Of a DNA stretch of 64,000 nt, positions 29,072 to 37,287 are shown piece by piece. Positions within the stretch are counted from its first letter, which is position 1. The number at the start of each line of letters is the position of its first letter. The notes under the pieces were generated by a model that did not search any database, was not told the origin of the DNA, and worked only from the letters and a program-made list of their open reading frames with translations. The stretch comes from Gordonia sputi NBRC 100414 (GTDB taxonomy: Bacteria; Actinomycetota; Actinomycetes; Mycobacteriales; Mycobacteriaceae), in contig NZ_BAFC01000042.1 in assembly GCF_000248055.1 (NCBI RefSeq), forward strand, positions 1-64,000. Direction: 5' to 3'. The translations under genes and the position numbers were made by a program.

Positions 29072-29206
29072 ATGGCAGATCAGTCAGCCAAGTCTGCACA
29101 GGATGTTGCGGCAACCACCGGCGTTCCGGCGGATGTCGACGCCGAACTCGTGGGCGAGTCGCTCGTCGAAGAGGTGTCGATCGACGGGATGTGCGGGGTC
29201 TACTGA
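29072..29206 (+). CDS. mftA: Mycofactocin precursor peptide MftA
   Basis: This 44-residue peptide ends in the diagnostic IDGMCGVY. The terminal Val43-Tyr44 is the part converted into the redox cofactor mycofactocin: MftC decarboxylates the Tyr and cross-links it to the Val, MftE releases the dipeptide, and MftD completes the core. The acidic leader ([10 protein letters not shown] region) is the part bound by MftB. The ATG is preceded by AAGGAGG (29058-29064). The stop overlaps the mftB start by one base (TGATG). Confidence 0.97.
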   Translation: MADQSAKSAQDVAATTGVPADVDAELVGESLVEEVSIDGMCGVY

Positions 29207-29565
29207 TGTCCGCACCGACATCCCTTCCGGTCACCGGGGGTCGCGACGCGGCCACCGGTGATCCGGTACCGCACGCAGAGTCGGCGCCGACGTTGCACGC
29301 GTTCGATTCGACGCAGGCGTGGCAGCTCAATCCGAAGGTGGCGCTGCGGCCCGAGCCGTTCGGTGCGCTGCTCTATCACTTCGGAACCCGCAAGCTCTCG
29401 TTCCTCAAGAACCTCGCGGTGGTCGGCATAGTCGAGTCCCTGCGCGATCACGACAGCGCCGACGACGCGCTGCACGCCGCGGGCATCGACAGCGCTTCGC
29501 GACCGCTCTACCTCCAGGCCCTCGCCGCGCTCGCGTCGTCGGAAATGATTTGTCGTCGGAAATGA
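29206..29565 (+). CDS. mftB: Mycofactocin peptide chaperone MftB
   Basis: MftB is the RiPP recognition element that binds the MftA leader and presents it to MftC. The 119-residue protein has the family core: FDSTQAWQLNPKVALRPEPF, GALLYHFGTRKLSFLKN, and the helical VVGIVESLRDHDSADDALHA segment. The ATG overlaps the mftA stop. The N-terminal 30 residues are a variable tail. The extreme C-terminus (SSEMICRRK) is shaped by a 17-bp tandem duplication; without it the frame would end almost identically (SSEMICRR). Confidence 0.95.
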   Translation: MSAPTSLPVTGGRDAATGDPVPHAESAPTLHAFDSTQAWQLNPKVALRPEPFGALLYHFGTRKLSFLKNLAVVGIVESLRDHDSADDALHAAGIDSASRPLYLQALAALASSEMICRRK

Positions 29566-29568
29566 TCT
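29535..29568 (+). repeat. 17-bp tandem duplication at the mftB stop
   Basis: Units 29535-29551 and 29552-29568 (GTCGTCGGAAATGATTT and a copy with one T-to-C change). Seventeen bases is not a multiple of three, so the duplication shifts the frame, yet both frames reach a stop after nearly the same residues. The 29566-29694 gap to mftC has further echoes (CGCTGACGTTTT and CGCTGATCTTTT) and no gene. Confidence 0.85.
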
Positions 29569-29694
29569 GTCGCCGCTGACGTTTTGGCGATGAGCTTTCC
29601 GGCGCTGATCTTTTCGGGCGTCGCCTGAACTTCAGACCGCAGAAGACCAGCCCTCTTCGTGCCTGCTCGTCCACGCATGCTTCAAGGAGTCACC

Positions 29695-30975
29695 ATGACC
29701 ACACTCGAGTTGCCGCCCAGCGCAACTGAACTCGCTGCGACCTCCGCGATCGCGACGTCGGCCCGTCCGCCGAAGGTCGGCAGGCTCGTCGACCAGTTCG
29801 AGAAAGGCCTCGACGCCCCGATCTGTCTCACCTGGGAACTCACCTACGCGTGCAACCTCGCGTGCGTGCACTGCCTCTCGTCGTCGGGCAAACGCGATCC
29901 CCGCGAACTCTCCACCGAGCAGTGCAAAGCGATCATCGACGAGTTGCAGCGCATGCAGGTGTTCTACGTCAACATCGGCGGCGGCGAACCGACTGTGCGA
30001 CCGGACTTCTGGGAACTCGTCGACTACGCCACCAGTCATCAGGTGGGAGTCAAGTTCTCTACCAACGGTTTACGTATCGACAAGGCGGTCGCACAGCGGC
30101 TGGCGGCGTCGGACTACGTCGACGTGCAGATCTCGCTCGACGGTGCCACTGCAGAGGTCAACGACGCAGTCCGCGGACCGGGCTCCTTCGACATGGCGGT
30201 ACGGGCGCTCGAGAATCTGTCCGATGCGGGCTTCCGCGACGCCAAGATCAGCGTCGTGATGACGCGGCAGAATGTCGCGCAACTCGACGAGTTCAAGGCG
30301 CTCGCCGATCGCTATGGCGCCACGCTGCGCATCACGCGGCTGCGTCCGTCGGGTCGCGGCGCCGACGTCTGGGATGACCTGCACCCGCTGCCGTCTCAGC
30401 AGCGCGAGCTCTACGAATGGCTTGTGGCACATGGTGAGAACGTGCTCACCGGCGACTCGTTCTTCCATCTGTCGGCATTCGGATCGGGCAGCGGCGGGGG
30501 TCTGCCCGGCCTGAATCTGTGCGGCGCCGGACGCGTGGTCTGCCTGATCGATCCTGTCGGCGACGTCTACGCGTGTCCCTTCGCGATTCACGAGAACTTC
30601 CTCGCGGGCAACATCGTCTCCGACGGCGGGTTCAAGGAGATCTGGCAGAACTCCGACCTCTTCACCGAACTACGCGAGCCGCAGAACGCCGGCGCCTGCA
30701 CGAAGTGCGCGCACTTCGACGCCTGTCGCGGCGGCTGCATGGCGGCCAAGTTCTTCACGGGTCTGCCGCTCGCGGGACCCGATCCCGAATGTGTGCAGGG
30801 TTTCGGTGAGGAGCTGCTCGCCGGCGAGCGATCCAAACCCACTGCGAACAAAGATCATTCGCGCGGGACACCCCTGACCCTGATGACTCGCAGGCCCGAC
30901 GGCGACTTGGCGCCGGTCGGTGGCCCGCCGTCGAAGAACTGCGACGAGAACCCGCTCGCGGGCTTCTCGCTGTAA
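29695..30975 (+). CDS. mftC: Mycofactocin radical SAM maturase MftC
   Basis: MftC is the radical SAM/SPASM enzyme that oxidatively decarboxylates the terminal Tyr of MftA and then forms the Val-Tyr carbon-carbon bond. The SAM-cluster motif C53-X3-C57-X2-C60 lies in YACNLACVHC. The C-terminal SPASM cysteines are visible in CGAGRVVC, VYACPF and CTKCAHFDACRGGC. The 426-residue length fits the family plus a C-terminal tail of about 40 residues. The ATG at 29695 has AAGGAG seven bases before it. The gene is 129 bases after mftB and 90 before mftD. Confidence 0.96.
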   Translation: MTTLELPPSATELAATSAIATSARPPKVGRLVDQFEKGLDAPICLTWELTYACNLACVHCLSSSGKRDPRELSTEQCKAIIDELQRMQVFYVNIGGGEPTVRPDFWELVDYATSHQVGVKFSTNGLRIDKAVAQRLAASDYVDVQISLDGATAEVNDAVRGPGSFDMAVRALENLSDAGFRDAKISVVMTRQNVAQLDEFKALADRYGATLRITRLRPSGRGADVWDDLHPLPSQQRELYEWLVAHGENVLTGDSFFHLSAFGSGSGGGLPGLNLCGAGRVVCLIDPVGDVYACPFAIHENFLAGNIVSDGGFKEIWQNSDLFTELREPQNAGACTKCAHFDACRGGCMAAKFFTGLPLAGPDPECVQGFGEELLAGERSKPTANKDHSRGTPLTLMTRRPDGDLAPVGGPPSKNCDENPLAGFSL

Positions 30976-31065
30976 CAACCCAGCACGAGCACGCATCCCG
31001 CTCGGTCCGACACCGGGCTCATCCGAACGTGCCCGCGGCATGATGAAATAGGTAGGAACACAACC

Positions 31066-32268
31066 ATGGTCAGCAATCCCTGGGCGCGCAACCCCTGGTT
31101 CGAGACGGTCCAAGAGGCGCAGCGTCGAGCAAAGAAGCGCTTGCCGAAGTCGGTCTACTCGTCGTTGATAGCGGGAACGCAGGGTGGGCACACCACCCAC
31201 GACAACGTCGCTGCATTCGACGAGATCGAGTACACGCCACATGTTGTCGGCGCCCAACCCGATCGTGAGTTGGCGACCACCGTCATGGGTCAGGAACTCT
31301 CGTTCCCGGTGATGATCTCCCCGACGGGCGTGCAGGCCGTCGATCCCGACGGCGAGGTCGCGGTGGCCCGGGCAGCCGCGGCCCGTGGAACCGCAATGGG
31401 GTTGAGTAGCTTCGCATCTCACCCGATCGAAGAGGTCACGGCTGTCAACGACAAGATCTTCTTCCAGATCTACTGGCTCGGCAGCCGCGACGACATCCTC
31501 GCCCGCGCCATGCGCGCGAAGGAGGCTGGCGCCAAGGGGCTCATCGTCACCACCGACTGGGTGTTCAACATCGGTCGCGACTGGGGAAGCCCCGAGATCC
31601 CGGAGAAAGTCGACTTCAAGGCGCTGCTGCGGCTGGCACCGGAGATCGCGGTCAAGCCACGCTATGCACTCGACTGGATTCAGGACGGCAAGATCATCAT
31701 CCCCGACCTGACCGCGCCGAACGTCTCAAAGGGCAAGGGACAGCCGGGGCCGACGTTCTTCGGCGCCTACGGCGAGTGGATGAACACCCCGCCGCCCACC
31801 TGGGACGACCTGCAGTGGCTGCGCGAGCAGTGGGGCGGACCGTTCATGGTCAAGGGCGTCACGAGGCTCGACGACGCCAAGCGCGCCGTCGACATCGGCG
31901 CCACAGCGCTGTCGGTCTCCAACCACGGTGGTAACAACCTCGACGGCACGCCCGCGACGATTCGCCTTCTTCCGGGCATCGCCGACGCCGTCGGAGACCA
32001 GATCGAGGTGCTGCTCGACGGCGGTATCCGACGCGGCAGCGACGTCGCCAAGGCCGTTGCCCTCGGCGCTCGCGCGGTGATGGTCGGTCGCGCTTACCTG
32101 TGGGGTCTGGCCGCGAACGGCCAGGCGGGCGTCGAGAATGTGCTCGACCTGCTGCGCATGGGACTCGACGGCGTCGTGATGGGCTTGGGCCACAAGAGCG
32201 TTCACGAACTCTCGCGCGACGACCTGATCATCCAGCCGGGCTTCGAGCGGTCCTTCGGCGACGCCTGA
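31066..32268 (+). CDS. mftD: Mycofactocin FMN-dependent dehydrogenase MftD
   Basis: MftD is an alpha-hydroxyacid-oxidase-like flavoenzyme that deaminates the released AHDP moiety to form pre-mycofactocin, the redox-active dione. The 400-residue protein has the FMN-binding TIM barrel: MISPTGVQAVDPDGE near residue 85, FFQIYWLGSRDD near 137, the active-site SVSNHGGNNLDGTPA near 285 (His and flanking residues), and LLDGGIRRGSDVAKA near 325. Length and N-terminus (NPWFETVQEAQRRAKKRLP) match MftD. A tandem-repeat region follows directly downstream. Confidence 0.95.
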   Translation: MVSNPWARNPWFETVQEAQRRAKKRLPKSVYSSLIAGTQGGHTTHDNVAAFDEIEYTPHVVGAQPDRELATTVMGQELSFPVMISPTGVQAVDPDGEVAVARAAAARGTAMGLSSFASHPIEEVTAVNDKIFFQIYWLGSRDDILARAMRAKEAGAKGLIVTTDWVFNIGRDWGSPEIPEKVDFKALLRLAPEIAVKPRYALDWIQDGKIIIPDLTAPNVSKGKGQPGPTFFGAYGEWMNTPPPTWDDLQWLREQWGGPFMVKGVTRLDDAKRAVDIGATALSVSNHGGNNLDGTPATIRLLPGIADAVGDQIEVLLDGGIRRGSDVAKAVALGARAVMVGRAYLWGLAANGQAGVENVLDLLRMGLDGVVMGLGHKSVHELSRDDLIIQPGFERSFGDA

Positions 32269-32322
32269 CCTTGCACGCGGACGCACCGTCGAGCGCACTT
32301 CTGTGCGCCGACGGTGCGTCGC

Positions 32323-32406
32323 GTCGACTGTGCGCTTGATGCTGCCGACTGTGCGCTCCGTCGCGTCGAGTGTGCGCTTCTGATCGTCGAGTGTGCGCCG
32401 GATGTG
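32323..32406. repeat. 21-bp tandem repeats, four copies (left array)
   Basis: Units start at 32323, 32344, 32365 and 32386, each with the core GTCGACTGTGCGC or GTCGAGTGTGCGC followed by eight variable bases. The core is the exact reverse complement of the motif in the right-hand array at 32482-32810. The gap between mftD and the SDR (32269-32824, 556 bases) holds these two arrays, and I see no gene in it. Confidence 0.9.
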
Positions 32407-32481
32407 GCCCTGCGTGCTGGATCGTCAAGTGGGGGAAGGTCATTCAGCGTTAACGCGTGTGTCTTCGACGCCCTGACCGGC

Positions 32482-32810
32482 GTGCACACTCGACGGTCTC
32501 GGGCGCACAGTCGACGCTCTCGGGCGCCCAGTCAACATTCTCGAGCGCACAGTGGACGCTCTCGGGCGCCCAGTCGACGGTCTGGAGCGCACAGTGGACC
32601 GCTCTCGGGCGCCCACTCGACATTCTCGAGCGCACAGTGGACGCTCTCGGGCGCCCAGTCGACGGTCTGGAGCGCACAGTGGACGCTCTCGGGCGCCCAC
32701 TCGGCATTCTCGAGCGCACAGTGGACGCTCTCGGGCGCCCAGTCGACATTCTCGAGCGCACAGTGGACGCTCTCGGGCGCCCACTCGGCATTCTCGAGCG
32801 CACAGTCGTC
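32482..32810. repeat. 42-bp (2 x 21) tandem repeat array (right array)
   Basis: Copies of GCGCACAGTGGACGCTCTCG start at 32503, 32545, 32587, 32630, 32672, 32714, 32756 and 32798, a 42-bp period with one 1-base insertion. Each alternates with a related 21-mer (GCGCCCAGTCGACATTCTCG type). A half-unit variant begins at 32482. The array ends 15 bases from the SDR stop. The motif is inverted relative to the left array. Any open frame through it is a by-product of the repeat length being divisible by three. Confidence 0.92.
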
Positions 32811-32824
32811 ACGCCCGACGCAGC

Positions 32825-33640
32825 TCAGACCTTGGAGTTGCCCATGTCGATCTGGAACTGGGCGCCGGTGACGGCGCGGGCCGACGGTGAGGTCAGGTAG
32901 AGCACGGCGTCGCTGATGTCGTCGGTGGAGGCGACGGGGAAGTGGTCCATCATCGAGATGAAATAGCGTGTGTACTCGCCCATTTCGAAGATCCGCATGG
33001 CGGAGGTGTCGGCGATGCCCATCGGGGTGTCGACCGCGTACGGGTGCACAGAGTTGACGCGAACGTTCTTGGGCGCCAACTCTTTCGCGGTGGTCTGAGC
33101 CAGGCCGGTCAGTGCATACTTCGACGCGCTGTACGCGGCTTGCATCGGCATGGCCTTGAGCCCCGCCACCGACGAGACGACCACGATCGATCGGTTGTCG
33201 GCATCGTTGTCGAGCAGTGCCGGGATGGTGGCGCGCAACGTCTTCCACGTGCCGGTGACGTTGACGTCGAGAACGTCGGCGAACTGTTGCTCCGGCAGTT
33301 CCCACGTGAAGCCCCACGACAGGATGCCCGCGTTGGCGACGACGTGGTCGAGCCGGCCGAACTGCTCGACGCCGTCGGCGACCAGCTGCTCCTGGAAGGC
33401 GAGGTCGCGCGTATCACCCTGGCGGGCAAGGATTTTGCCGCCGACTTCCTCGACAAGGCGTACGGTTTCGGCGAGGTCGGCCTCGGTCGACGGCGGATAG
33501 GTGATGTAGTCGGCGACGGTGTCGGCGATGTCGAGCCCGATGATCGACGCGCCCTCACGCGCGAAACGGATGGCGTGGTTACGACCCTGACCGCGCGCGA
33601 TACCCGTGATGTAGACGACTGTGCCGTCGAACTGTCCCAT
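32825..33640 (-). CDS. Mycofactocin-coupled SDR family oxidoreductase
   Basis: This 271-residue short-chain dehydrogenase belongs to the mycofactocin-coupled clade, whose members keep NAD tightly bound and pass electrons to mycofactocin. The cofactor motif TGIARGQGRNHAIRFA is at residues 12-27, with the clade's GQGR variation; the catalytic Ser156/157, Tyr170 and Lys174 are in VVSSVAG and YSASK; NAG follows the usual position near 103. The C-terminus ends VTGAQFQIDMGNSKV, also typical. It is downstream of the racemase gene on the same strand (52-base gap) and has its own KstR-type box. The substrate is probably a secondary alcohol, perhaps a steroid or lipid intermediate, by inference. Confidence 0.9.
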   Translation of the reverse strand: MGQFDGTVVYITGIARGQGRNHAIRFAREGASIIGLDIADTVADYITYPPSTEADLAETVRLVEEVGGKILARQGDTRDLAFQEQLVADGVEQFGRLDHVVANAGILSWGFTWELPEQQFADVLDVNVTGTWKTLRATIPALLDNDADNRSIVVVSSVAGLKAMPMQAAYSASKYALTGLAQTTAKELAPKNVRVNSVHPYAVDTPMGIADTSAMRIFEMGEYTRYFISMMDHFPVASTDDISDAVLYLTSPSARAVTGAQFQIDMGNSKV

Positions 33641-33649
33641 GGGCAGAAC

Positions 33650-33663
33650 TGTAACACGTTGTA
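33650..33663 (-). promoter_or_regulatory. Exact KstR-consensus palindrome before the SDR gene
   Basis: TGTAACACGTTGTA matches TNNAACNNGTTNNA at every fixed position, and the symmetry extends outward (AACT...AGTT, 33647-33666). It lies 10 bases upstream of the SDR start codon and overlaps a possible minus-strand -10 (TACAGT), so a bound repressor would block transcription into a nearly leaderless mRNA. Confidence 0.65.
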
Positions 33664-33692
33664 GTTATCGCGCGTGGTCGGATCTGTCGAGC

Positions 33693-34844
33693 TCAGTCCG
33701 TCCACACATCAGCGGCGTCGACGGACTCGCGGTCGGGACCACGCGGCGTCGACGGCGCGGTGCGCGAGAACCGCGGAGCGACCTGCGCCTGACGGACACC
33801 GTCGATCTCCACGAGGTTGGCGCGCGCGGCCATATGGGGATCGTCGGGCGCCTCGGCGAACGTGAGCACCGGTGACACGCAGGCATCCGTTCCGTCGAAG
33901 ACCTTTGCCCACTCGTCGCGAGTACGCGACGCGAACGTCTCGGTGAAGATCTGCCGCAGCTTCGGCCAGTTGGCGACGTCGTTCTGCCCGGGCAGGTCGG
34001 CGTCGGTCAGTCCGAGGCCGCGGAGCATCTCCGCGTAGAACTGCGGCTCGATGGCGCCGACGGCCATGTACCTGCCGTCCGACGTCTCATAGACCTCGTA
34101 GTAAGGCGCACCGGTGTCGAGCATGTTGGTGCCACGTTCATCGCTCCACAAACCCGTACCTCGAAAAGCCCAGATCATCTGTCCGAGAACGGAAGCGCCG
34201 TCGACCATCGCGGCGTCGACAACCTGCCCGCGACCCGACGACGCACGCTCAACAAGCGCCGCGAGTACACCCATCACCAAAAACATCGAACCGCCGCCGA
34301 AGTCGCCGACGAGGTTCATCGGCGGCACCGGACGCTCACCCTCCCGCCCGATGGCGTGCAACATTCCGGTCAGTGAGATGTAGTTGATGTCGTGGCCGGC
34401 CTGCGGCGCGCGCGGACCGTCTTGGCCCCAACCGGTCATGCGTCCGTAGACGAGTCGCTCATTGACCGACTCCAGATCCGACGGACCAAAGCCCAGTCGC
34501 TCCATGACGCCGGGACGGAAACCCTCGAGAAGAACGTCAGCTTTACCGATGAGCCGCAGGATCTCCTCCCGATCGGCCGGATCCTTGAGGTTGGCCTCGA
34601 CGACGCGCCTGCCCCGCAGCAGCGCGTCGGCGTTGCGCGCCGGATCGGGTAGCTGACCGGGGCGCTGGATGCGGATCACGTCGGCTCCGAGGTCGGCCAA
34701 CATCATCGCCGCGTGGGGGCCGGGACCGATACCCGCGAACTCGACAACCCGTACACCGTTCAGCGGACCACCTGTACCAACGCTTTTCGACGATGCGCCC
34801 GCGCTGGGCGCGCCTGCCGCGTCGGGCGTCGACGGTGCGTTCAT
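33693..34844 (-). CDS. mcr: Alpha-methylacyl-CoA racemase (family III CoA-transferase fold)
   Basis: This 383-residue protein matches alpha-methylacyl-CoA racemase: [20 protein letters not shown] (residues 33-52), catalytic His151 in [10 protein letters not shown] and Asp181 in [12 protein letters not shown], which correspond to the His-Asp pair of the M. tuberculosis enzyme. It interconverts (2R)- and (2S)-methylacyl-CoA, needed to degrade branched chains such as the sterol side chain and pristanate. The ATG at 34844 has a strong GGGAGGAAA. It is the upstream gene of the pair with the SDR, both reading against the mft genes. An ordinary CaiB/BaiF CoA-transferase is less likely because the racemase His is present. 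Confidence 0.88.
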   Translation of the reverse strand: MNAPSTPDAAGAPSAGASSKSVGTGGPLNGVRVVEFAGIGPGPHAAMMLADLGADVIRIQRPGQLPDPARNADALLRGRRVVEANLKDPADREEILRLIGKADVLLEGFRPGVMERLGFGPSDLESVNERLVYGRMTGWGQDGPRAPQAGHDINYISLTGMLHAIGREGERPVPPMNLVGDFGGGSMFLVMGVLAALVERASSGRGQVVDAAMVDGASVLGQMIWAFRGTGLWSDERGTNMLDTGAPYYEVYETSDGRYMAVGAIEPQFYAEMLRGLGLTDADLPGQNDVANWPKLRQIFTETFASRTRDEWAKVFDGTDACVSPVLTFAEAPDDPHMAARANLVEIDGVRQAQVAPRFSRTAPSTPRGPDRESVDAADVWTD

Positions 34845-34921
34845 GGATTTCCTCCCGCTCGAATTGGCGCGCCCACCGGTGTGGTGAGCGTCACGACGTC
34901 GCCCCAGAATGCCATACCGAG

Positions 34922-35001
34922 CGATCGTTCGGCAGAGCCGGGGGCGATCGTTCGGCAGAGCCGGGGGCGATCGTTCGGCAGAGCCGGGGCCGATCGTTCG
35001 G
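34922..35001. repeat. 23-bp tandem repeats, 3.5 copies
   Basis: CGATCGTTCGGCAGAGCCGG units start at 34922, 34945, 34968 and 34991 with a 23-bp period; each contains the palindrome CGATCG. The array lies between the divergent racemase and mftE genes. The rest of 34845-35109 shows no clear promoter or gene. Confidence 0.92.
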
Positions 35002-35109
35002 CCGTCGCGTGTGCCCACAGAACGCCTCGGCGCCGATTTCGAGGAAATAGGTGCACAAAGTTTTCGGCGGCGGTTACTTCGCGCGCTGCACATCGGTAAA
35101 GTCGAGCAA

Positions 35110-35820
35110 ATGACGCGTCCGGCGACTTTGAGTTCGTGCACTTGGCCGGAACTGGAGAACTCTGCGACGACGCTGCTGGTCGCGGTCGGATCGCTCGAAC
35201 AACACGGGCCGCATCTACCGCTTGACACCGACACCCGCATCGCGAGTGCCGTGGTCGCGCGTGTTCACGCGACCCTCGACGACACGTCGACACTCATCGC
35301 ACCGCCTCTCGGCTACGGAGCGAGCGGCGAGCACGAAGGATTTCCGGGCACCATCTCCCTGGGCCATGACGCGCTGCGCAGCGTACTCGTCGAGTACGGA
35401 CGCAGCGCATGCCGATGGGCGCAGCGCATCGTCTTCGTCAACGGCCACGGTGGCAACGCGCAGACGCTGGTCGACGCGATCGGTCTGCTCCGCTACGAGG
35501 GCCGCGATGTCGCGTGGTATCCGTGCGCGTTCGATGGGGCCGATGCGCACGCGGGTACGACGGAAACATCAGTGCTGCTTCACCTTTCGCCCGATGCTGT
35601 GCGTCGTGACAGCGTCGTCGTCGGTAATCGCGCACCCGTTGCGACGCTGCTACCGGCGATGCGTGACGGGGGTGTGGCCGCGGTCAGCGCCAACGGCGTG
35701 CTGGGCGATCCGACGACGGCATCTGCCGACGACGGCGCTGTGCACCTCGACCGATTGGTGAGTCGACTCGGCGCGGCGATCCAGCAATGGGACGTCGCCG
35801 AGAACGGGCGTCTGCGATGA
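35110..35820 (+). CDS. mftE: Mycofactocin peptidase MftE (creatininase fold)
   Basis: MftE cuts the modified C-terminal dipeptide from MftA. This 236-residue creatininase-family metalloenzyme has the metal-ligand region [16 protein letters not shown] (Glu30, His32, Asp41), VNGHGGN near residue 113, and [13 protein letters not shown] near 144-156. Its stop overlaps mftF (ATGA). The ATG at 35110 has no strong ribosome binding site; frame-compatible starts further upstream run through the repeat array and are unlikely. In mycobacteria mftE follows mftD directly; here 2.8 kb of reverse-strand genes and repeats intervene. Confidence 0.92.
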   Translation: MTRPATLSSCTWPELENSATTLLVAVGSLEQHGPHLPLDTDTRIASAVVARVHATLDDTSTLIAPPLGYGASGEHEGFPGTISLGHDALRSVLVEYGRSACRWAQRIVFVNGHGGNAQTLVDAIGLLRYEGRDVAWYPCAFDGADAHAGTTETSVLLHLSPDAVRRDSVVVGNRAPVATLLPAMRDGGVAAVSANGVLGDPTTASADDGAVHLDRLVSRLGAAIQQWDVAENGRLR

Positions 35821-37265
35821 ACGCACCCACCGACGCACCTCCGGTGCCCGCACCGAGTCGCGACCTGCCGAACGGCTTCCAGGTCCAAATCGACCTGCGA
35901 TGTGCCCGACACGGTGATCTGCGCTACCTCGTCGGCGGCTCGCCGACTCGGCTGATGAGACTGTCCGACGCCGCGCTGGGGATGACGTCGGTCGACGGTC
36001 GGATCGAAGTGTGCGACGGCCCGACGCGAACACTGGCCCGCCGCCTTCTCGACGCGGGAATGGCCAATCCCCGCCCCATGCACGGACCGTCGACCGACGA
36101 CGTCACGATCGTTGTTCCGGTGCGCGACAACCAATCCGGCGTCGACCGTCTCCTGAATGCCGCCCGCGGTGTCAAGGTGATCGTCGTCGACGACGGTTCG
36201 CGCACTCCCATCGTTGCGCAGGGTCCGCAGGTTCGCGTGTTGCGTTTCGACGAGAACCGGGGACCGGCAGCCGCGCGAAATGCGGGCGCCGCAGCTGCCG
36301 ACACCGAGTTCATCGCCTTCGTCGACTCCGACGTGGTGCCGCACAGCGACTGGCTCATGATGCTGCTCGGTCACTTCTCCGATCCGGCAGTGGCAATCGC
36401 GGCGCCGCGCATCGTCGGGCTCGACCGCGACGACGAGCGAGGCGAGCACCACAAGCGGTCGCTCGCCGAGCGCTACGAGAACGGCCATTCATCACTTGAC
36501 ATGGGGCCCAGCGAGGCGGGCGTCGTCCCAGGAACTCCGATCGCGTACGTGCCGAGTGCGGCAATGTTGGTGCGCGCGAGCGCATTCGATGGATTCGACG
36601 AATCGTTACGCGTCGCCGAGGACGTCGACCTGTGCTGGCGGACGCACGAGAACGGCTGGCGTATTCGCTACGACCCGATCGCGACTGTCGCGCACGATCA
36701 CCGCACCAGCATGCGCACCGTGCTCGGACGCCGGCGGTTCTACGGCACCGGCGCGGCGTTCCTCGCCGAGCGGCATGGGGAGTCGGTGGCTCCGGTCGTG
36801 ATGTCGATGTCGATGGCCGCAGCGGTCGCGGCGTTGTTGACGCACACCAGAATCGGTCTCGCGGTGGCGATGGTGATTCTGCTCCGCGTGGGGCATCGGC
36901 TCCGCACACGACTGGGCGAACTGCCGGAGGCCACGCGGGTATCCGCACAGATGACCTCGCGGGCAACCTTCTTCGGACTACTGCAGGCCGCGGGCGCGGT
37001 GTGTCGCCACTATTGGCCCGTCGCGTTGCTGCTGGCGCTGATCTCACCGAGATTCCGACGAATCGTGATCGAGATCGCGATCGCCGAAGGCGTCGTGGAA
37101 TGGATTCGCTCCGTCGCCGCGGAACCCGCGGTGGCGCCGACCATGGGGCCGTTCGGCTACCTGCTGTGCCGACGTCTCGACGATCTCGCGTACGGTACCG
37201 GGCTCTGGCAAGGGGTGCTCTCGCACCGCGACTTCGCGGCGTTGCGCCCGGTACTGACACCGTAG
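35817..37265 (+). CDS. mftF: Mycofactocin glycosyltransferase MftF
   Basis: MftF adds the beta-1,4-glucan chain to pre-mycofactocin. The 482-residue protein has an N-terminal PqqD-like region (about 18-85, QVQIDLRCARHGDLRYLVGG), then a GT2 domain: TIVVPVRDNQ (about 98), VIVVDDGSRTP (about 122), NRGPAAARNAG (about 147), and the metal-binding FVDSDV (about 168); a further motif EDVDLCWRTHENG is near 265. Hydrophobic segments follow in the C-terminal third (about 320-430). The ATG overlaps the mftE stop; mftG follows after 22 bases. Confidence 0.93.
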   Translation: MNAPTDAPPVPAPSRDLPNGFQVQIDLRCARHGDLRYLVGGSPTRLMRLSDAALGMTSVDGRIEVCDGPTRTLARRLLDAGMANPRPMHGPSTDDVTIVVPVRDNQSGVDRLLNAARGVKVIVVDDGSRTPIVAQGPQVRVLRFDENRGPAAARNAGAAAADTEFIAFVDSDVVPHSDWLMMLLGHFSDPAVAIAAPRIVGLDRDDERGEHHKRSLAERYENGHSSLDMGPSEAGVVPGTPIAYVPSAAMLVRASAFDGFDESLRVAEDVDLCWRTHENGWRIRYDPIATVAHDHRTSMRTVLGRRRFYGTGAAFLAERHGESVAPVVMSMSMAAAVAALLTHTRIGLAVAMVILLRVGHRLRTRLGELPEATRVSAQMTSRATFFGLLQAAGAVCRHYWPVALLLALISPRFRRIVIEIAIAEGVVEWIRSVAAEPAVAPTMGPFGYLLCRRLDDLAYGTGLWQGVLSHRDFAALRPVLTP

Positions 37266-37287
37266 CGGCGTCGAATTCGACTGTGCT

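Noticed and set aside
32482-32810. CRISPR array
   Set aside because: There are no unique spacers: the alternating 21-mers are themselves repeats, and no cas genes are present.
32314-33317. Open frames through the 42-bp array encoding repeated peptides such as SAHSGRSRAP and LGARERPLC
   Set aside because: All frames stay open because the unit is a multiple of three; there are no starts with ribosome binding sites, and several frames on both strands are equally open.
33693-34844. Formyl-CoA or carnitine CoA-transferase
   Set aside because: The family III fold is shared, but the racemase His151 and Asp181 and the [10 protein letters not shown] motif favour alpha-methylacyl-CoA racemase.
32269-35109. 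Transposon or insertion sequence as carrier of the racemase-SDR cargo
   Set aside because: I found no transposase, no terminal inverted repeats and no target duplication; only the tandem arrays mark the borders.
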